A DNA stretch of 64,000 nucleotides from Mixta tenebrionis (GTDB taxonomy: Bacteria > Pseudomonadota > Gammaproteobacteria > Enterobacterales > Enterobacteriaceae), in contig NZ_VHQI01000003.1 of the NCBI RefSeq assembly GCF_006517625.1, forward strand, positions 310,001 through 374,000, written 5' to 3'. The notes under the pieces are model-generated. The model was not told the DNA's origin, ran no database searches, and saw only the letters and a program-made list of their open reading frames with translations. The position numbers and the translations under genes are program-made. Positions 17,245-26,956 of this stretch are shown here, in pieces (positions within the stretch are counted from its first letter, which is position 1; each line of letters opens with the position of its first letter).

Positions 17245-19881
17245 ATGGCAATGCGTCGGCGCTTGTTTTTCGCTTTAGCTTCGCTGCTGACGCTGGTTCT
17301 GCTGGTGCTGGCGCTGCTGCTAAGCGTGACGCACTGGCTGCCGCGTCTGGCGGGAATCTGGCTGCCGCAAGGTACGCGTATTGCGCTTGACGCCGCGCCG
17401 CGCTGGCGACAGGGCAAGCTCCATTTTCCGGCGGTGCGTTACCTGGCCGGCGACTGCGCGCTGGCAAGCGCTGATGAGTTAACCTTAGGCTACCGCGATG
17501 CGCGCTGGCAGGCCGGCGCGCGGCGTCTGACGCTGGACAGCGCCTGCCTGAGCCGGCTGGCCGCCAGCGACAGCCGCGATGCCAGCGCTCCGCGCACCCT
17601 GACGCAGTGGCAGGCGCTGCTGCCGCCAGCCGATGTCGCCGTACAACAGTTAATTGTTAACCCTTATCAGAGCTGGGCCGGCGCGCTGCGTCTGGCGCTC
17701 GATCGGGATGTACAGCGCATCGCTTATCAGGGCGATAATCTTCAGTTCAGGGCCGATCTACAGGGGCAGCGCCTGAGGCTGCGTCAGCTGACGGCGCAGG
17801 CGCCGATGTTCAGCCAGCCGGTTAGCCTGCATGGTGAACTGACGCTGGCGCCGTTTGCCGCTGGCGTGCCGGAGCGCGGGCAGCTGAGCGGGGATTTTAT
17901 CCTCGCGCAGCTGCCGCATCCGCTGCGTCTGACTCTCGACTGGCAGCAGAAACAGGGAAAACTGGCGCTGCATCAAATCGATGAGGAATCGCCGCTGCTG
18001 GAGCTGCCCTGGCAGGCAACGCCGCAGCAGATCGCGATTACCGCAGGCCGCTGGCGCTGGCCATGGGCTGCACAGCCGCTGGCGGGCGGCGTGGCGCTGT
18101 CGCTGAACCACTGGCAGCAGGGGCTGGAGGCAATGGAAATTGCCGGGCGCATGAATATGCTGACGCAGGGGCGCGGCGGCAAAGGCAACGTGGTGCTGAC
18201 GCTGGGGCCGGGTCATCTCTCTCTTACTGACAGCATGCTGCCGCTGCGTCTTACGGGCGAAAGCAAACTGGCCGCGCTGCAATTTTATGCCGCCTTGCCC
18301 GGCACGTTAAACGGCTCGCTGCTCGATCCGCAGCTGCGGATCGCACCCGGCGCGCTATTGCGGATGCGCGGGCGGCTGCTCTCCACGCTGGAGGTGGATG
18401 AGGCGCGCTGGCCGCTGGCCGGGATTACGCTCTCTTCATCCGGCATCAACGGGCGCCTGCAGGCGATCCTGCGCGCGCATGACGCCAGCCGCGGGCGCTT
18501 TACCTTACATCTTGACGGGCGCGCCGCGAACTTCTGGCCCGACAGCGGGCGCTGGACCTGGCGCTACTGGGGCAACGGCTACCTGGCGCCGCTGGCGGCG
18601 CGCTGGGACGGCATGGGCACCGGCAGCTGGCAGGATAGCGCCATAACGCTCGATACGCTCTCTACCGGTTTCGATCGGCTGCACTATGGCATGGCGACCG
18701 TCAGCCAGCCGCGGCTGCGGCTGGCGCAGCCGCTGGTCTGGCAGCGCGCCGCCGCCGCAAACGCTTTTGCCGGCAGCCTGACGCTTGAGGCGGGCGAAAC
18801 GCGTTTCAGCAGCGGCGGCTGGCTGCCGCCCTCCCGTTTACAGCTTGCGCTGCAGGGCAGCGATCCCGGCCATTTTCTGCTTAACGGCGATTTGCGCGCC
18901 GGCGAGATCGGCCCGGTACGCGTTAACGGGCGCTGGGACGGCGAGCGCCTGCGCGGGCAGGCCTGGTGGCCGCGCCAGTCGTTGACGGTATTCCAGCCGC
19001 TGCTCGATCCCGATCTGAAAATCAGGATCGCCGACGGCTGGCTGCGCGCGCAGGTGGCCTTCTCCGCCTCCGACGCGCAGGGCTTTACCGCCGGCGGACA
19101 CTGGGTGGTGCAGGACGGCGCCGTCTGGACGCCGGACAACAGCGTGCAGGGGATCGACTTTTCACTACCTTTTCGTCTGCGCCAAAGCCGCTGGTATCTC
19201 GGCACTCACGGGCCGGTATCGCTGCGCATCAGCACCATCAACAGCCAGTTTCCGCTTAGCGCGGTGACGGCGGATCTGCAGGGCAGCTGGCCGTGGGACG
19301 AACGCTCGCCGTTAACCCTGAGTAACGTCAATATAGCGCTGCTGGATGGCAGCCTGACGATGCCGCAGCTGCGCCTGCCCCAGCATCAGGCGGCGGTTGT
19401 GCGCCTGAACAATATCAGCCTGAGCGAGTTAATCACCGCGCTTAAGGTAAAACAGGTTGCGCTCTCCGGGCGTATTAACGGCGAGCTGCCGCTGTGGCTG
19501 AATCACTCGCCCTGGCTGGTGAAGGATGGCTGGATCGCCAACAGCGGCGGCCTGACGCTGCGGCTGGATAAGCAGATGGCGGACGCCATCGCTAAAAATA
19601 ATATCGCTACCGGCGCCGCGCTGGACTGGCTGCGCTATATGGAAATTTCGCGCAGCTGGGCCACGCTTGATCTCAATGCCATCGGCGATCTGACGATGCA
19701 GGCGCAGGTCAACGGCACCAGCCGCTTCAGCAACCGCGAGCAGCAGGTTAACCTCAGCTATCGCCATCAGGAAAATCTGTTTCAGCTGTGGCGCAGCCTG
19801 CGCTTCGGCGATAATTTGCAATCCTGGGTAGAGCAGAACGTTGCTCTGCCGTCACAGAAGGGATCGACCCATGAAAACTAA
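17245..19881 (+). CDS. ydbH: YdbH, AsmA-like envelope bridge protein
   Basis: YdbH is one of the AsmA-like proteins (with TamB and YhdP) that span the periplasm and carry phospholipids to the outer membrane. The 878-residue product has one N-terminal membrane anchor (about residues 6-27: FFALASLLTLVLLVLALLLS) and a long beta-rich periplasmic body that would form a hydrophobic groove (TSGFDRL, LQGSDPGHFLLNGDLRAGEIG are typical alternating strands). Its last 11 bases overlap ynbE; YnbE and YdbL act with it. GGACGGGACGG precedes the ATG. Length agrees with E. coli (879). Confidence 0.93.
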   Translation: MAMRRRLFFALASLLTLVLLVLALLLSVTHWLPRLAGIWLPQGTRIALDAAPRWRQGKLHFPAVRYLAGDCALASADELTLGYRDARWQAGARRLTLDSACLSRLAASDSRDASAPRTLTQWQALLPPADVAVQQLIVNPYQSWAGALRLALDRDVQRIAYQGDNLQFRADLQGQRLRLRQLTAQAPMFSQPVSLHGELTLAPFAAGVPERGQLSGDFILAQLPHPLRLTLDWQQKQGKLALHQIDEESPLLELPWQATPQQIAITAGRWRWPWAAQPLAGGVALSLNHWQQGLEAMEIAGRMNMLTQGRGGKGNVVLTLGPGHLSLTDSMLPLRLTGESKLAALQFYAALPGTLNGSLLDPQLRIAPGALLRMRGRLLSTLEVDEARWPLAGITLSSSGINGRLQAILRAHDASRGRFTLHLDGRAANFWPDSGRWTWRYWGNGYLAPLAARWDGMGTGSWQDSAITLDTLSTGFDRLHYGMATVSQPRLRLAQPLVWQRAAAANAFAGSLTLEAGETRFSSGGWLPPSRLQLALQGSDPGHFLLNGDLRAGEIGPVRVNGRWDGERLRGQAWWPRQSLTVFQPLLDPDLKIRIADGWLRAQVAFSASDAQGFTAGGHWVVQDGAVWTPDNSVQGIDFSLPFRLRQSRWYLGTHGPVSLRISTINSQFPLSAVTADLQGSWPWDERSPLTLSNVNIALLDGSLTMPQLRLPQHQAAVVRLNNISLSELITALKVKQVALSGRINGELPLWLNHSPWLVKDGWIANSGGLTLRLDKQMADAIAKNNIATGAALDWLRYMEISRSWATLDLNAIGDLTMQAQVNGTSRFSNREQQVNLSYRHQENLFQLWRSLRFGDNLQSWVEQNVALPSQKGSTHEN

Positions 19882-20056
19882 TCGGCTGCTGCTGGTCTGC
19901 TGCGGCATGCTGGTCGGCTGCGTACCGCGCATTGAGGTTGCCGCGCCTGAAGAACCGATCACCATCAATATGAACGTAAAAATCGAGCACGAGATCCATA
20001 TCAAGGTTGATAAGGATGTGGAAGCGCTGCTTAAGAACCAAAGCAATCTCTTCTGA
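19871..20056 (+). CDS. ynbE: YnbE, outer-membrane lipoprotein partner of YdbH
   Basis: The 61-residue precursor has a lipoprotein signal with lipobox LVGC and the nearly invariant segment ITINMNVKIEHEIHIKVDKD. This alternating strand is thought to pair with the C-terminal strand of YdbH and multimerise to reach the outer membrane. The start at 19871 lies inside the ydbH 3' end, so translation is coupled. Order ydbH-ynbE-ydbL is as in E. coli. Confidence 0.95.
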   Translation: MKTNRLLLVCCGMLVGCVPRIEVAAPEEPITINMNVKIEHEIHIKVDKDVEALLKNQSNLF

Positions 20057-20067
20057 GCGGAGGCATG

Positions 20068-20388
20068 ATGAAAGGCTGGGCCAAATTCTTGCTGCTGGCG
20101 GCGCTGGTAGCGCACCAGGCGCAGGCGCTGACGCTGGATGAGGCGCGCCGCCAGGGGCGCGTGGGCGAAACGCTTAACGGCTATCTGGCGCCGCGTCAGC
20201 AGGATAAAGAGACGCTGGCGCTGGTAAAACAGATCAATCAGGGACGTGAAGAGCATTACCGGCAAATTGCTCAGCGTAATCGCTTAACCACGGCAGAGGT
20301 GGCGCGCATCGCGGGGGAGAAGCTGGTGCAGCGTGCCGGGCAGGGAGAGTATGTGCTCGGCATTAACGGGCAGTGGGTAAAAAAGTAG
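20068..20388 (+). CDS. ydbL: YdbL, periplasmic DUF1318 protein
   Basis: YdbL is a periplasmic protein that limits YdbH-YnbE multimerisation. The 106-residue precursor has a signal peptide ending AHQAQA before LTLDEARRQGRVGETLNGYL, the DUF1318 signature. Two adjacent ATGs exist (20065 and 20068); GGAGG at 20059-20063 is too close to the first, so I choose the second. It ends in a GC-rich convergent junction with azoR. Confidence 0.92.
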   Translation: MKGWAKFLLLAALVAHQAQALTLDEARRQGRVGETLNGYLAPRQQDKETLALVKQINQGREEHYRQIAQRNRLTTAEVARIAGEKLVQRAGQGEYVLGINGQWVKK

Positions 20389-20421
20389 CGCTGGCCGCGC
20401 CGCGGCGACCAGCGAGATTAA

Positions 20422-21066
<645 letters not shown>

Positions 21067-21274
21067 TTACACTGTAGGGAGTTTACGGCCGCAGTGATAG
21101 CGTAATATTTCGAGTCCAATGTTCGAAATTATTGAACAAGCGCAGGGGAGCCATCGCTGGCTGTAGCGCCTGTGGTAAGATAAGCCGCAATAAATGAACG
21201 CAATGTCGGCGCACGCCGGCCGCGCGGCGGCCATAACAGCCAACACAAGCCGCCGCGTTAAAAAGGTAATAACT

Positions 21275-24200
21275 ATGTCTGTGGAATCAAACGCATCGCC
21301 GCTGTCGCCTTTCTGGGCGCGGCTGAATCAGGTTACGCTGCGCGATCGCCAGCGGTTGCAGCGCCGTCTGCACGGCGCGAAAAAAGTGAAAAATCCTGCC
21401 GCGCAGCAGGGCATTGCTGAAGAGCTGGAAAAAGAGTTCGCGCTGGCGGAGCAGCGTTTGCAACAGCGCCAGGCGGCGATGCCCGCCATTCGCTTTCCGG
21501 AAAATCTGCCGGTCAGCCAGAAACAGCAGCAGATCGCCGAGGCGATCCGCGATCATCAGGTAGTGATCGTCGCCGGGGAAACCGGCTCCGGTAAAACTAC
21601 CCAGCTGCCTAAAATTTGCCTGACGCTGGGACGCGGCGTAAAAGGGCTGATTGGCCATACTCAGCCGCGGCGTCTGGCGGCGCGCACCGTGGCGAACCGC
21701 ATTGCCGATGAGCTGGAAACCTCGCTCGGCGGCTGCGTCGGCTATAAGGTGCGCTTTAACGATCAGGTCAGCGACAGCACCCAGATCAAGCTAATGACCG
21801 ACGGTATTTTGCTGGCGGAAATTCAGCAGGATCGCCTGCTGATGCAGTATGACACCATCATCATCGATGAGGCGCACGAGCGCAGCCTGAATATCGATTT
21901 CCTGCTTGGTTACCTGCGCGAGCTGCTGCCGCGTCGTCCCGATCTGAAACTCATCATCACCTCGGCGACCATCGATCCGCAGCGTTTTTCGCGTCACTTC
22001 AATAATGCGCCGGTGATTGAGGTTTCAGGCCGCACTTATCCGGTTGAGGTGCGCTATCGTCCGGTAGTCAACGACGTGGACGACAGCGATCGCGATCAGC
22101 TACAGGCGATTTTCGACGCGGTCGATGAGCTGGGGCAGGAGAGCAATGGCGATATCCTGATTTTTATGAGCGGCGAGCGTGAAATCCGCGATACCGCCGA
22201 TGCCCTGAGCAAGCGCGATCTGCCGCATACGGAGATCCTGCCGCTCTACGCGCGCCTGTCGAACGCCGAGCAGAACCGCGTCTTTCAGGCGCACAGCGGG
22301 CGGCGCATCGTACTGGCGACCAACGTTGCGGAAACCTCGCTGACGGTGCCCGGCATCAAATATGTTATCGATCCCGGTACCGCGCGTATCAGCCGCTACA
22401 GCTATCGCACCAAGGTACAGCGTTTGCCGATCGAGCCGGTATCGCAGGCCTCGGCCAACCAGCGTAAAGGGCGCTGCGGGCGCGTTTCCGAAGGTATCTG
22501 TATCCGCCTCTATTCCGAAGAGGATTTCTTAAGCCGCCCGGAATTTACCGATCCGGAAATTCTGCGCACCAACCTGGCCTCGGTCATTTTGCAGATGACG
22601 GCGCTCGGCCTCGGCGATATCAGCGCCTTTCCTTTTGTCGAGGCGCCGGATAAGCGCAACATTCAGGATGGCGTGCGGTTGCTGGAAGAGCTGGGCGCCA
22701 TCAGCGAAGAGGAGCACGGGCGCTATCGCCTGACGCCGTCGGGACGCCAGCTGGCGCTGCTGCCGGTCGATCCGCGCCTGGCGCGTATGGTGCTGGAAGC
22801 GCAAAAGTATGGCTGCGTGCGTGAGGTAATGATCATCGTCGCGGCGCTGTCGATTCAGGATCCGCGCGAGCGTCCGGTGGAAAAACAGCAGGCGGCGGAT
22901 GAGAAACATCGTCGCTTCGCTGATAAAGAGTCGGACTTTATCGCCTTCGTTAACCTGTGGAACTATCTGCAGGAGCAGCAAAAAGCGCTCTCCGGCAACG
23001 CCTTCCGCCGCCAGTGCAAAAGCGATTACCTCAACTATCTGCGCGTGCGCGAATGGCAGGATATTTATACCCAGCTGCGCCAGGTGGTGCGTGAACTCGG
23101 GATGCCGGTTAACAGCGAACCGGCGCCTTACCGCGAGATCCATACCGCGCTGCTGACCGGCCTGCTTTCCCATATCGGCCTGAAAGATGCCGAGAAGCAG
23201 GAGTACAGCGGCGCGCGCAACGCCCGTTTTTCCATCTTCCCCGGTTCGGCGCTGTTTAAAAAGCCGCCGAAGTGGACCATGGTGGCGGAGCTGGTAGAGA
23301 CCAGCCGTCTGTGGGGACGTATCGCCGCGCGCCTCGATCCGGAATGGATCGAGCCGCTCGCTCAGCATCTGCTGAAGCGCAGCTACAGCGAGCCGCACTG
23401 GGAGAAAGCGCAGGGTGCGGTGATGGCGATGGAAAAAGTGACGCTGTACGGCCTGCCGATCGTCAGCGCGCGCAAGGTTAACTACAGCCACATCGATCCG
23501 GCGCTGTCGCGCGAATTGTTTATCCGCCATGCGCTGGTGGAAGGCGACTGGCAAACCCGGCACGCCTTTTTTAAAGCCAACCAGAAACTGCGCAGCGAAG
23601 TAGAGGATCTGGAACATAAAACGCGCCGCCGCGATATTCTGGTGGATGATGAAACGCTGTTCGCCTTTTACGACAGCCGCATAGGGCACGAGGTGGTTTC
23701 CGCCCGCCACTTTGACAGCTGGTGGAAAAAGGTGAGCCAGCAGACGCCCGATCTGCTCAGTTTCGATAAAGAGATGCTGATTAAGCAGGGCGCCGACAGC
23801 GTCAGCAAGCTGGACTATCCCAACTTCTGGCATCAGGGCAACCTTAAGCTGCGCCTCAGCTATCAGTTTGAGCCGGGCGCGGATGCGGATGGCGTTACCG
23901 TACATATTCCGCTGCCGCTGCTGAACCAGGTTGAGGAACGCGGCTTTGAGTGGCAGATCCCCGGATTGCGCCGCGAGCTGGTGGTGGCGCTGATTAAGTC
24001 GCTGCCGAAACCGGTGCGGCGGAATTTCGTTCCTGCGCCGAACTACGCCGAGGCGTTTTTAGGTCGGGTGAGCGATAGCGAAACGCCGTTGCTGGACGCG
24101 CTGGAGCGCGAGTTCCGCCGTATGACCGGCGTGACGATTGACCGTGAGGCCTGGCAGTGGGATCAGGTGCCCGATCACCTGAAAATGACGTTCCGCGTGC

Positions 24201-25177
24201 TGGACGAGCATAATCGCAAGCTGAAAGAGGGCAAGGATCTTGCCGCGCTGAAGGCGTCGCTGAAGGATAAAGTGCAGGAGACGCTGTCGAAGGTGGCTGA
24301 TGACGGGCTGGAACAGAGCGGCCTGCATATCTGGAGCTTTGGCGATCTGCCCGCGCAGTTTGAGCAAAAGCGCGGTAACTACAGCGTTAAGGCCTGGCCG
24401 GCGCTGGTGGATGAGAAGGATAGCGTGGCGATCCGGCTGTTTGACAGCCAGCACGAGCAGCAAAAAATGATGTGGCGCGGCCAGCGGCGTTTGCTGTTGC
24501 TGAATATCCCCTCGCCGATTAAATATCTGCACGAAAAGCTGCCGAACAAGGCCAAGCTGGGGCTTTACTTTAATCCCTACGGCAAGGTGCTGGAGCTGAT
24601 TGACGACTGCATCAGCTGCGGTATCGATAAGCTGATGGCGGAAAATGGCGGCCCGGCCTGGAAGGAAGCGGATTTTCAGCAGCTGCACGACCGGGTGCGC
24701 GCCGGGCTGAACGATACCGTGGTGGAAATCGCTAAGCTGGTGGAGCAGATCCTGACGGCGGTGTTCAATATCAACAAGCGGCTGAAAGGGCGCGTGGATA
24801 TGACGATGGCGCTGGGGCTGTCCGATATTAAGGCGCAAATGAGCGGCCTGGTCTACCGCGGCTTTGTTACGCAGAACGGCTGGAAGCGGCTGCCCGATAC
24901 GCTGCGTTATTTACAGGCGATTGAGCGACGGCTGGAGAAACTGCCGGTCGATCCGCACAGCGATCGGGCGCGGATGCTGAAGGTAGAGCAGGTGCAGCAG
25001 GCATGGCAGAGCTGGCTGAACAAGCTGCCGCCCGCGCGCCGCGACGATGAAGATGTGCAGGAGATCCGCTGGATGATCGAAGAGCTGCGCGTCAGCTATT
25101 TCGCCCAGCAGCTTGGCACCCCTTATCCCATCTCCGATAAGCGCATCCTGCAGGCGATGGAGCAGATCGCCGCCTGA
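21275..25177 (+). CDS. hrpA: ATP-dependent RNA helicase HrpA
   Basis: HrpA is a DEAH-box RNA helicase; in E. coli it acts in mRNA processing and rescue of collided ribosomes. The protein has Walker A GETGSGKT (101-108), DEAH at 198-201, the SAT motif (LIITSATID), the arginine-finger region QRKGRCGRVSEG and the large family-specific C-terminal region. I choose 21275 because AAGG lies 9-12 nt upstream and the product is then exactly 1300 residues, as in E. coli; the frame continues 27 codons upstream with an Ala-rich stretch unlike the family. Confidence 0.96.
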   Translation: MSVESNASPLSPFWARLNQVTLRDRQRLQRRLHGAKKVKNPAAQQGIAEELEKEFALAEQRLQQRQAAMPAIRFPENLPVSQKQQQIAEAIRDHQVVIVAGETGSGKTTQLPKICLTLGRGVKGLIGHTQPRRLAARTVANRIADELETSLGGCVGYKVRFNDQVSDSTQIKLMTDGILLAEIQQDRLLMQYDTIIIDEAHERSLNIDFLLGYLRELLPRRPDLKLIITSATIDPQRFSRHFNNAPVIEVSGRTYPVEVRYRPVVNDVDDSDRDQLQAIFDAVDELGQESNGDILIFMSGEREIRDTADALSKRDLPHTEILPLYARLSNAEQNRVFQAHSGRRIVLATNVAETSLTVPGIKYVIDPGTARISRYSYRTKVQRLPIEPVSQASANQRKGRCGRVSEGICIRLYSEEDFLSRPEFTDPEILRTNLASVILQMTALGLGDISAFPFVEAPDKRNIQDGVRLLEELGAISEEEHGRYRLTPSGRQLALLPVDPRLARMVLEAQKYGCVREVMIIVAALSIQDPRERPVEKQQAADEKHRRFADKESDFIAFVNLWNYLQEQQKALSGNAFRRQCKSDYLNYLRVREWQDIYTQLRQVVRELGMPVNSEPAPYREIHTALLTGLLSHIGLKDAEKQEYSGARNARFSIFPGSALFKKPPKWTMVAELVETSRLWGRIAARLDPEWIEPLAQHLLKRSYSEPHWEKAQGAVMAMEKVTLYGLPIVSARKVNYSHIDPALSRELFIRHALVEGDWQTRHAFFKANQKLRSEVEDLEHKTRRRDILVDDETLFAFYDSRIGHEVVSARHFDSWWKKVSQQTPDLLSFDKEMLIKQGADSVSKLDYPNFWHQGNLKLRLSYQFEPGADADGVTVHIPLPLLNQVEERGFEWQIPGLRRELVVALIKSLPKPVRRNFVPAPNYAEAFLGRVSDSETPLLDALEREFRRMTGVTIDREAWQWDQVPDHLKMTFRVLDEHNRKLKEGKDLAALKASLKDKVQETLSKVADDGLEQSGLHIWSFGDLPAQFEQKRGNYSVKAWPALVDEKDSVAIRLFDSQHEQQKMMWRGQRRLLLLNIPSPIKYLHEKLPNKAKLGLYFNPYGKVLELIDDCISCGIDKLMAENGGPAWKEADFQQLHDRVRAGLNDTVVEIAKLVEQILTAVFNINKRLKGRVDMTMALGLSDIKAQMSGLVYRGFVTQNGWKRLPDTLRYLQAIERRLEKLPVDPHSDRARMLKVEQVQQAWQSWLNKLPPARRDDEDVQEIRWMIEELRVSYFAQQLGTPYPISDKRILQAMEQIAA

Positions 25178-25182
25178 TGCCC

Positions 25183-25211
25183 GCTGGCCGCAGCGTTACT
25201 CTGCGGCCAGC
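25183..25211. terminator. Bidirectional terminator between hrpA and ydgD
   Basis: GCTGGCCGCAG (25183-25193) and CTGCGGCCAGC (25201-25211) form a perfect 11-pair stem with a 7-nt loop. The right arm overlaps the last codons of ydgD, so the two genes share the structure. Confidence 0.7.
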
Positions 25212-26014
25212 GCTGCTAAATCATCACGAAAAGCGGTGACGGCAATCGCCCGGTTATCGGCGCGCCAGCGATCCGCTGCCGCCGGCGCTGAACTTTGCAC
25301 CGCAATCAGCCGCCAGCCTTCGTCAGTTTGCAGCAGCAGCGGCGATCCGCTGTCGCCAGGCAGGGTGTCGCACTGGTGCGACAGCACCGAACGCTGCGCC
25401 CAGCCGGTAATCAGGCAGTCGCTGTGCGACCAGAGCGCATCCAGATGATCTTCCGGGTAGCCTGCCTGGGTAACCTTACGTCCGCTGTCCTTCAGCGCGG
25501 CGGTCAGATCGCTGCGCGAACCGGCAAACAGCGGCACCGGCGTAATGCCGGAAGGCGGGTTGCGCAGTACAATCAGGCCGTAATCGAAAGGGGCCGCCGC
25601 CGGCGGCACAATCCAGCCGTCGCCGTCAGCCTTCAGTTTCTTCCCCAGACTGGAATTAACCCGCGCCTGAATATCATGAATTTCATAGCGCCAGCCGCCG
25701 TCGCCGGCGATAAAGCGCAGCGCTACCGGCTTATCGGCGCGGCCCGGCGGCGTCACCAGACAATGACCGGCGGTCAGCGCCAGGTGCGTAGAGATGAGCG
25801 TTGCGCTACAGAGATTGCCGCTTTCGGTTTCCAGCTGGCCGATGGCTTCCCAGGGCATGCTGGCTGCGGCAGCGACCGGCTTACGATCGTCATGGCCAAA
25901 GAACAGGGTCTGCATCTCTTCCGGGCTGAGGCCGTCATCATCGCCGCCATCATCCGCATGGGTAAAAAAGGGAAAACAGAATAAACCCACTACTAACACA
26001 GCCGTTATGCGCAT
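25196..26014 (-). CDS. ydgD: Secreted trypsin-like serine protease YdgD
   Basis: The 272-residue precursor has a signal peptide (residues 1-20, ending THA before DDGGDDDG) and an S1-family protease domain. The triad is visible: His in LALTAGHC, Asp in [10 protein letters not shown] and Ser in [13 protein letters not shown]. Cysteine spacing matches the E. coli homologue. Its substrate is unknown; it is likely periplasmic. It is last in a same-strand series rstA-rstB-carboxypeptidase-asr-ydgU-ydgD. Confidence 0.92.
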   Translation of the reverse strand: MRITAVLVVGLFCFPFFTHADDGGDDDGLSPEEMQTLFFGHDDRKPVAAAASMPWEAIGQLETESGNLCSATLISTHLALTAGHCLVTPPGRADKPVALRFIAGDGGWRYEIHDIQARVNSSLGKKLKADGDGWIVPPAAAPFDYGLIVLRNPPSGITPVPLFAGSRSDLTAALKDSGRKVTQAGYPEDHLDALWSHSDCLITGWAQRSVLSHQCDTLPGDSGSPLLLQTDEGWRLIAVQSSAPAAADRWRADNRAIAVTAFRDDLAALAAE

Positions 26015-26134
26015 ATCTCTCTCAAAAAAAGGGGAGAATGATAAGAATAAAGGGTTAACACGCGTCAGGCGTTAACTATAGTCGGTGAGCAGCAAAAAAG
26101 GGAGTTTAATCCGGAATATCAGTACGCTACGGCA

Positions 26135-26215
26135 TCAAATATAGAAGCAGGCCGCAATAACGCCACAGAGTATCATCACGGCAAGGATTATTTCGAAACG
26201 ATAGCGACGTACCAT
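26135..26215 (-). CDS. ydgU: YdgU, 26-residue membrane peptide
   Basis: A very short ORF reads MVRRYRFEIILAVMILCGVI then AACFYI and stop. GGAG lies 11-14 nt before the ATG. Charged residues followed by one hydrophobic helix match the E. coli small membrane protein YdgU, which also sits between asr and ydgD. It lies just after the asr terminator, so it depends on read-through or on its own promoter. It is too short for ordinary gene finding. Confidence 0.8.
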   Translation of the reverse strand: MVRRYRFEIILAVMILCGVIAACFYI

Positions 26216-26230
26216 TTCCGCTACTCCAGG

Positions 26231-26256
26231 AAAAAACGCCCGGAAATCCGGGCGTT
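26231..26256 (-). terminator. asr intrinsic terminator
   Basis: On the minus strand AACGCCCGG pairs with CCGGGCGTT (plus-strand arms 26235-26243 and 26248-26256) and is followed by six T. It ends asr 34 bp past its stop. Confidence 0.85.
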
Positions 26257-26289
26257 CACAGGCAATGATTCAGGAGCGCGCCCCTGCGA

Positions 26290-26790
26290 TTATTTGGCGG
26301 CGGCGTTAACGGTTTTTTTGTGATGCTTTTTCGCCGCCTGGGCTTTCTGCGCTACCGGCTTAGCGGCGGCTTTATGGTGCTTTTTCGCCGCCTGGGCTTT
26401 CTGCGCTACCGGCTTAGCGGCGGCTTTATGGTGCTTTTTCGCCGCCTGGGCTTTCTGCGCTACCGGCTTAGCGGCGGCTTTATGGTGCTTTTTCGCCGCC
26501 TGGGCTTTCTGCGCTACCGGTTTAGCGGCGGCTTTATGATGCTTTTTGGCGGCCTGGGCTTTCTGTTCTGCCGGTTTAGCAGCCTTTTTATGATGCTTTT
26601 TCGCCGCCTGCGCTTTCTGGGCTACGGCTTTCTTATGTTTATGATGCATCACTTTATGCTGAGTTTTTACCGGCGCAGCGGCTGTGGCGGCGGCAGGCGC
26701 GGTGGCCGGGGCCGCGGCGGTCTCAGCGGCAAAGGCAACTGAAGAGAGGCCCATAGCAGCGGCGACAACCAGAGCAAATAATTTTTTCAT
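26290..26790 (-). CDS. asr: Acid shock protein Asr, repeat-expanded
   Basis: Asr is a very basic, disordered periplasmic protein induced strongly at acidic pH and needed for acid tolerance. The 166-residue precursor has a signal peptide (1-21, ending AFA), an Ala/Pro-rich pro-region and a Lys/His/Ala/Gln-rich body. The core [11 protein letters not shown] occurs six times at a strict 18-residue interval (residues 58-158). E. coli Asr is only about 100 residues with fewer such units, so this allele is expanded. A near-consensus RstA box lies about 105-118 bp upstream of the ATG. High His content suits buffering or protonation sensing, which is inference. Confidence 0.93.
   Translation of the reverse strand: MKKLFALVVAAAMGLSSVAFAAETAAAPATAPAAATAAAPVKTQHKVMHHKHKKAVAQKAQAAKKHHKKAAKPAEQKAQAAKKHHKAAAKPVAQKAQAAKKHHKAAAKPVAQKAQAAKKHHKAAAKPVAQKAQAAKKHHKAAAKPVAQKAQAAKKHHKKTVNAAAK
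26317..26625 (-). repeat. asr: 54-bp tandem repeat array inside asr
   Basis: Six units of 54 bp encode [22 protein letters not shown] 18-mers. The units covering 26317-26520 are almost identical at the DNA level; the two units toward the 5' end of asr are more diverged (TTTAGC, TTGGCGG and GTTCTGC variants). This fits recent expansion by slippage or unequal crossover at the 3' side. Confidence 0.93.
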
Positions 26791-26894
26791 CGCAAAACCC
26801 TCGAATGTTTCTTCATGTATTAGCCCACTGCGGGGCTGGTGAAGAGACTATAAAGAAAGGCGTCGGGGCTTTCCGTGAGTGATTGGTATCGGCG

Positions 26895-26908
26895 TGTAAC
26901 CGAATGTA
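26895..26908 (-). promoter_or_regulatory. RstA box upstream of asr
   Basis: The minus-strand sequence TACATTCGGTTACA matches the RstA consensus TACATNTNGTTACA at every fixed position except one (C for the central T). It lies upstream of asr, the best-known RstA target, and rstA is 3 kb away in the same block. Confidence 0.85.
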
Positions 26909-26956
26909 CAGCATGGGGAAACCGGCCCGCGCCAGGCGGCAGGCCGGCTGGCATGC

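Noticed and set aside
22529-23905. 458-codon open frame antisense to hrpA
   Set aside because: Length results from GC-rich codon bias; sequence composition is not protein-like and hrpA is conserved throughout.
26320-26742. Phe/Arg/Leu-rich repeat frame opposite asr
   Set aside because: It mirrors the asr repeat array; the sense frame has signal peptide, known homologue, promoter site and terminator.
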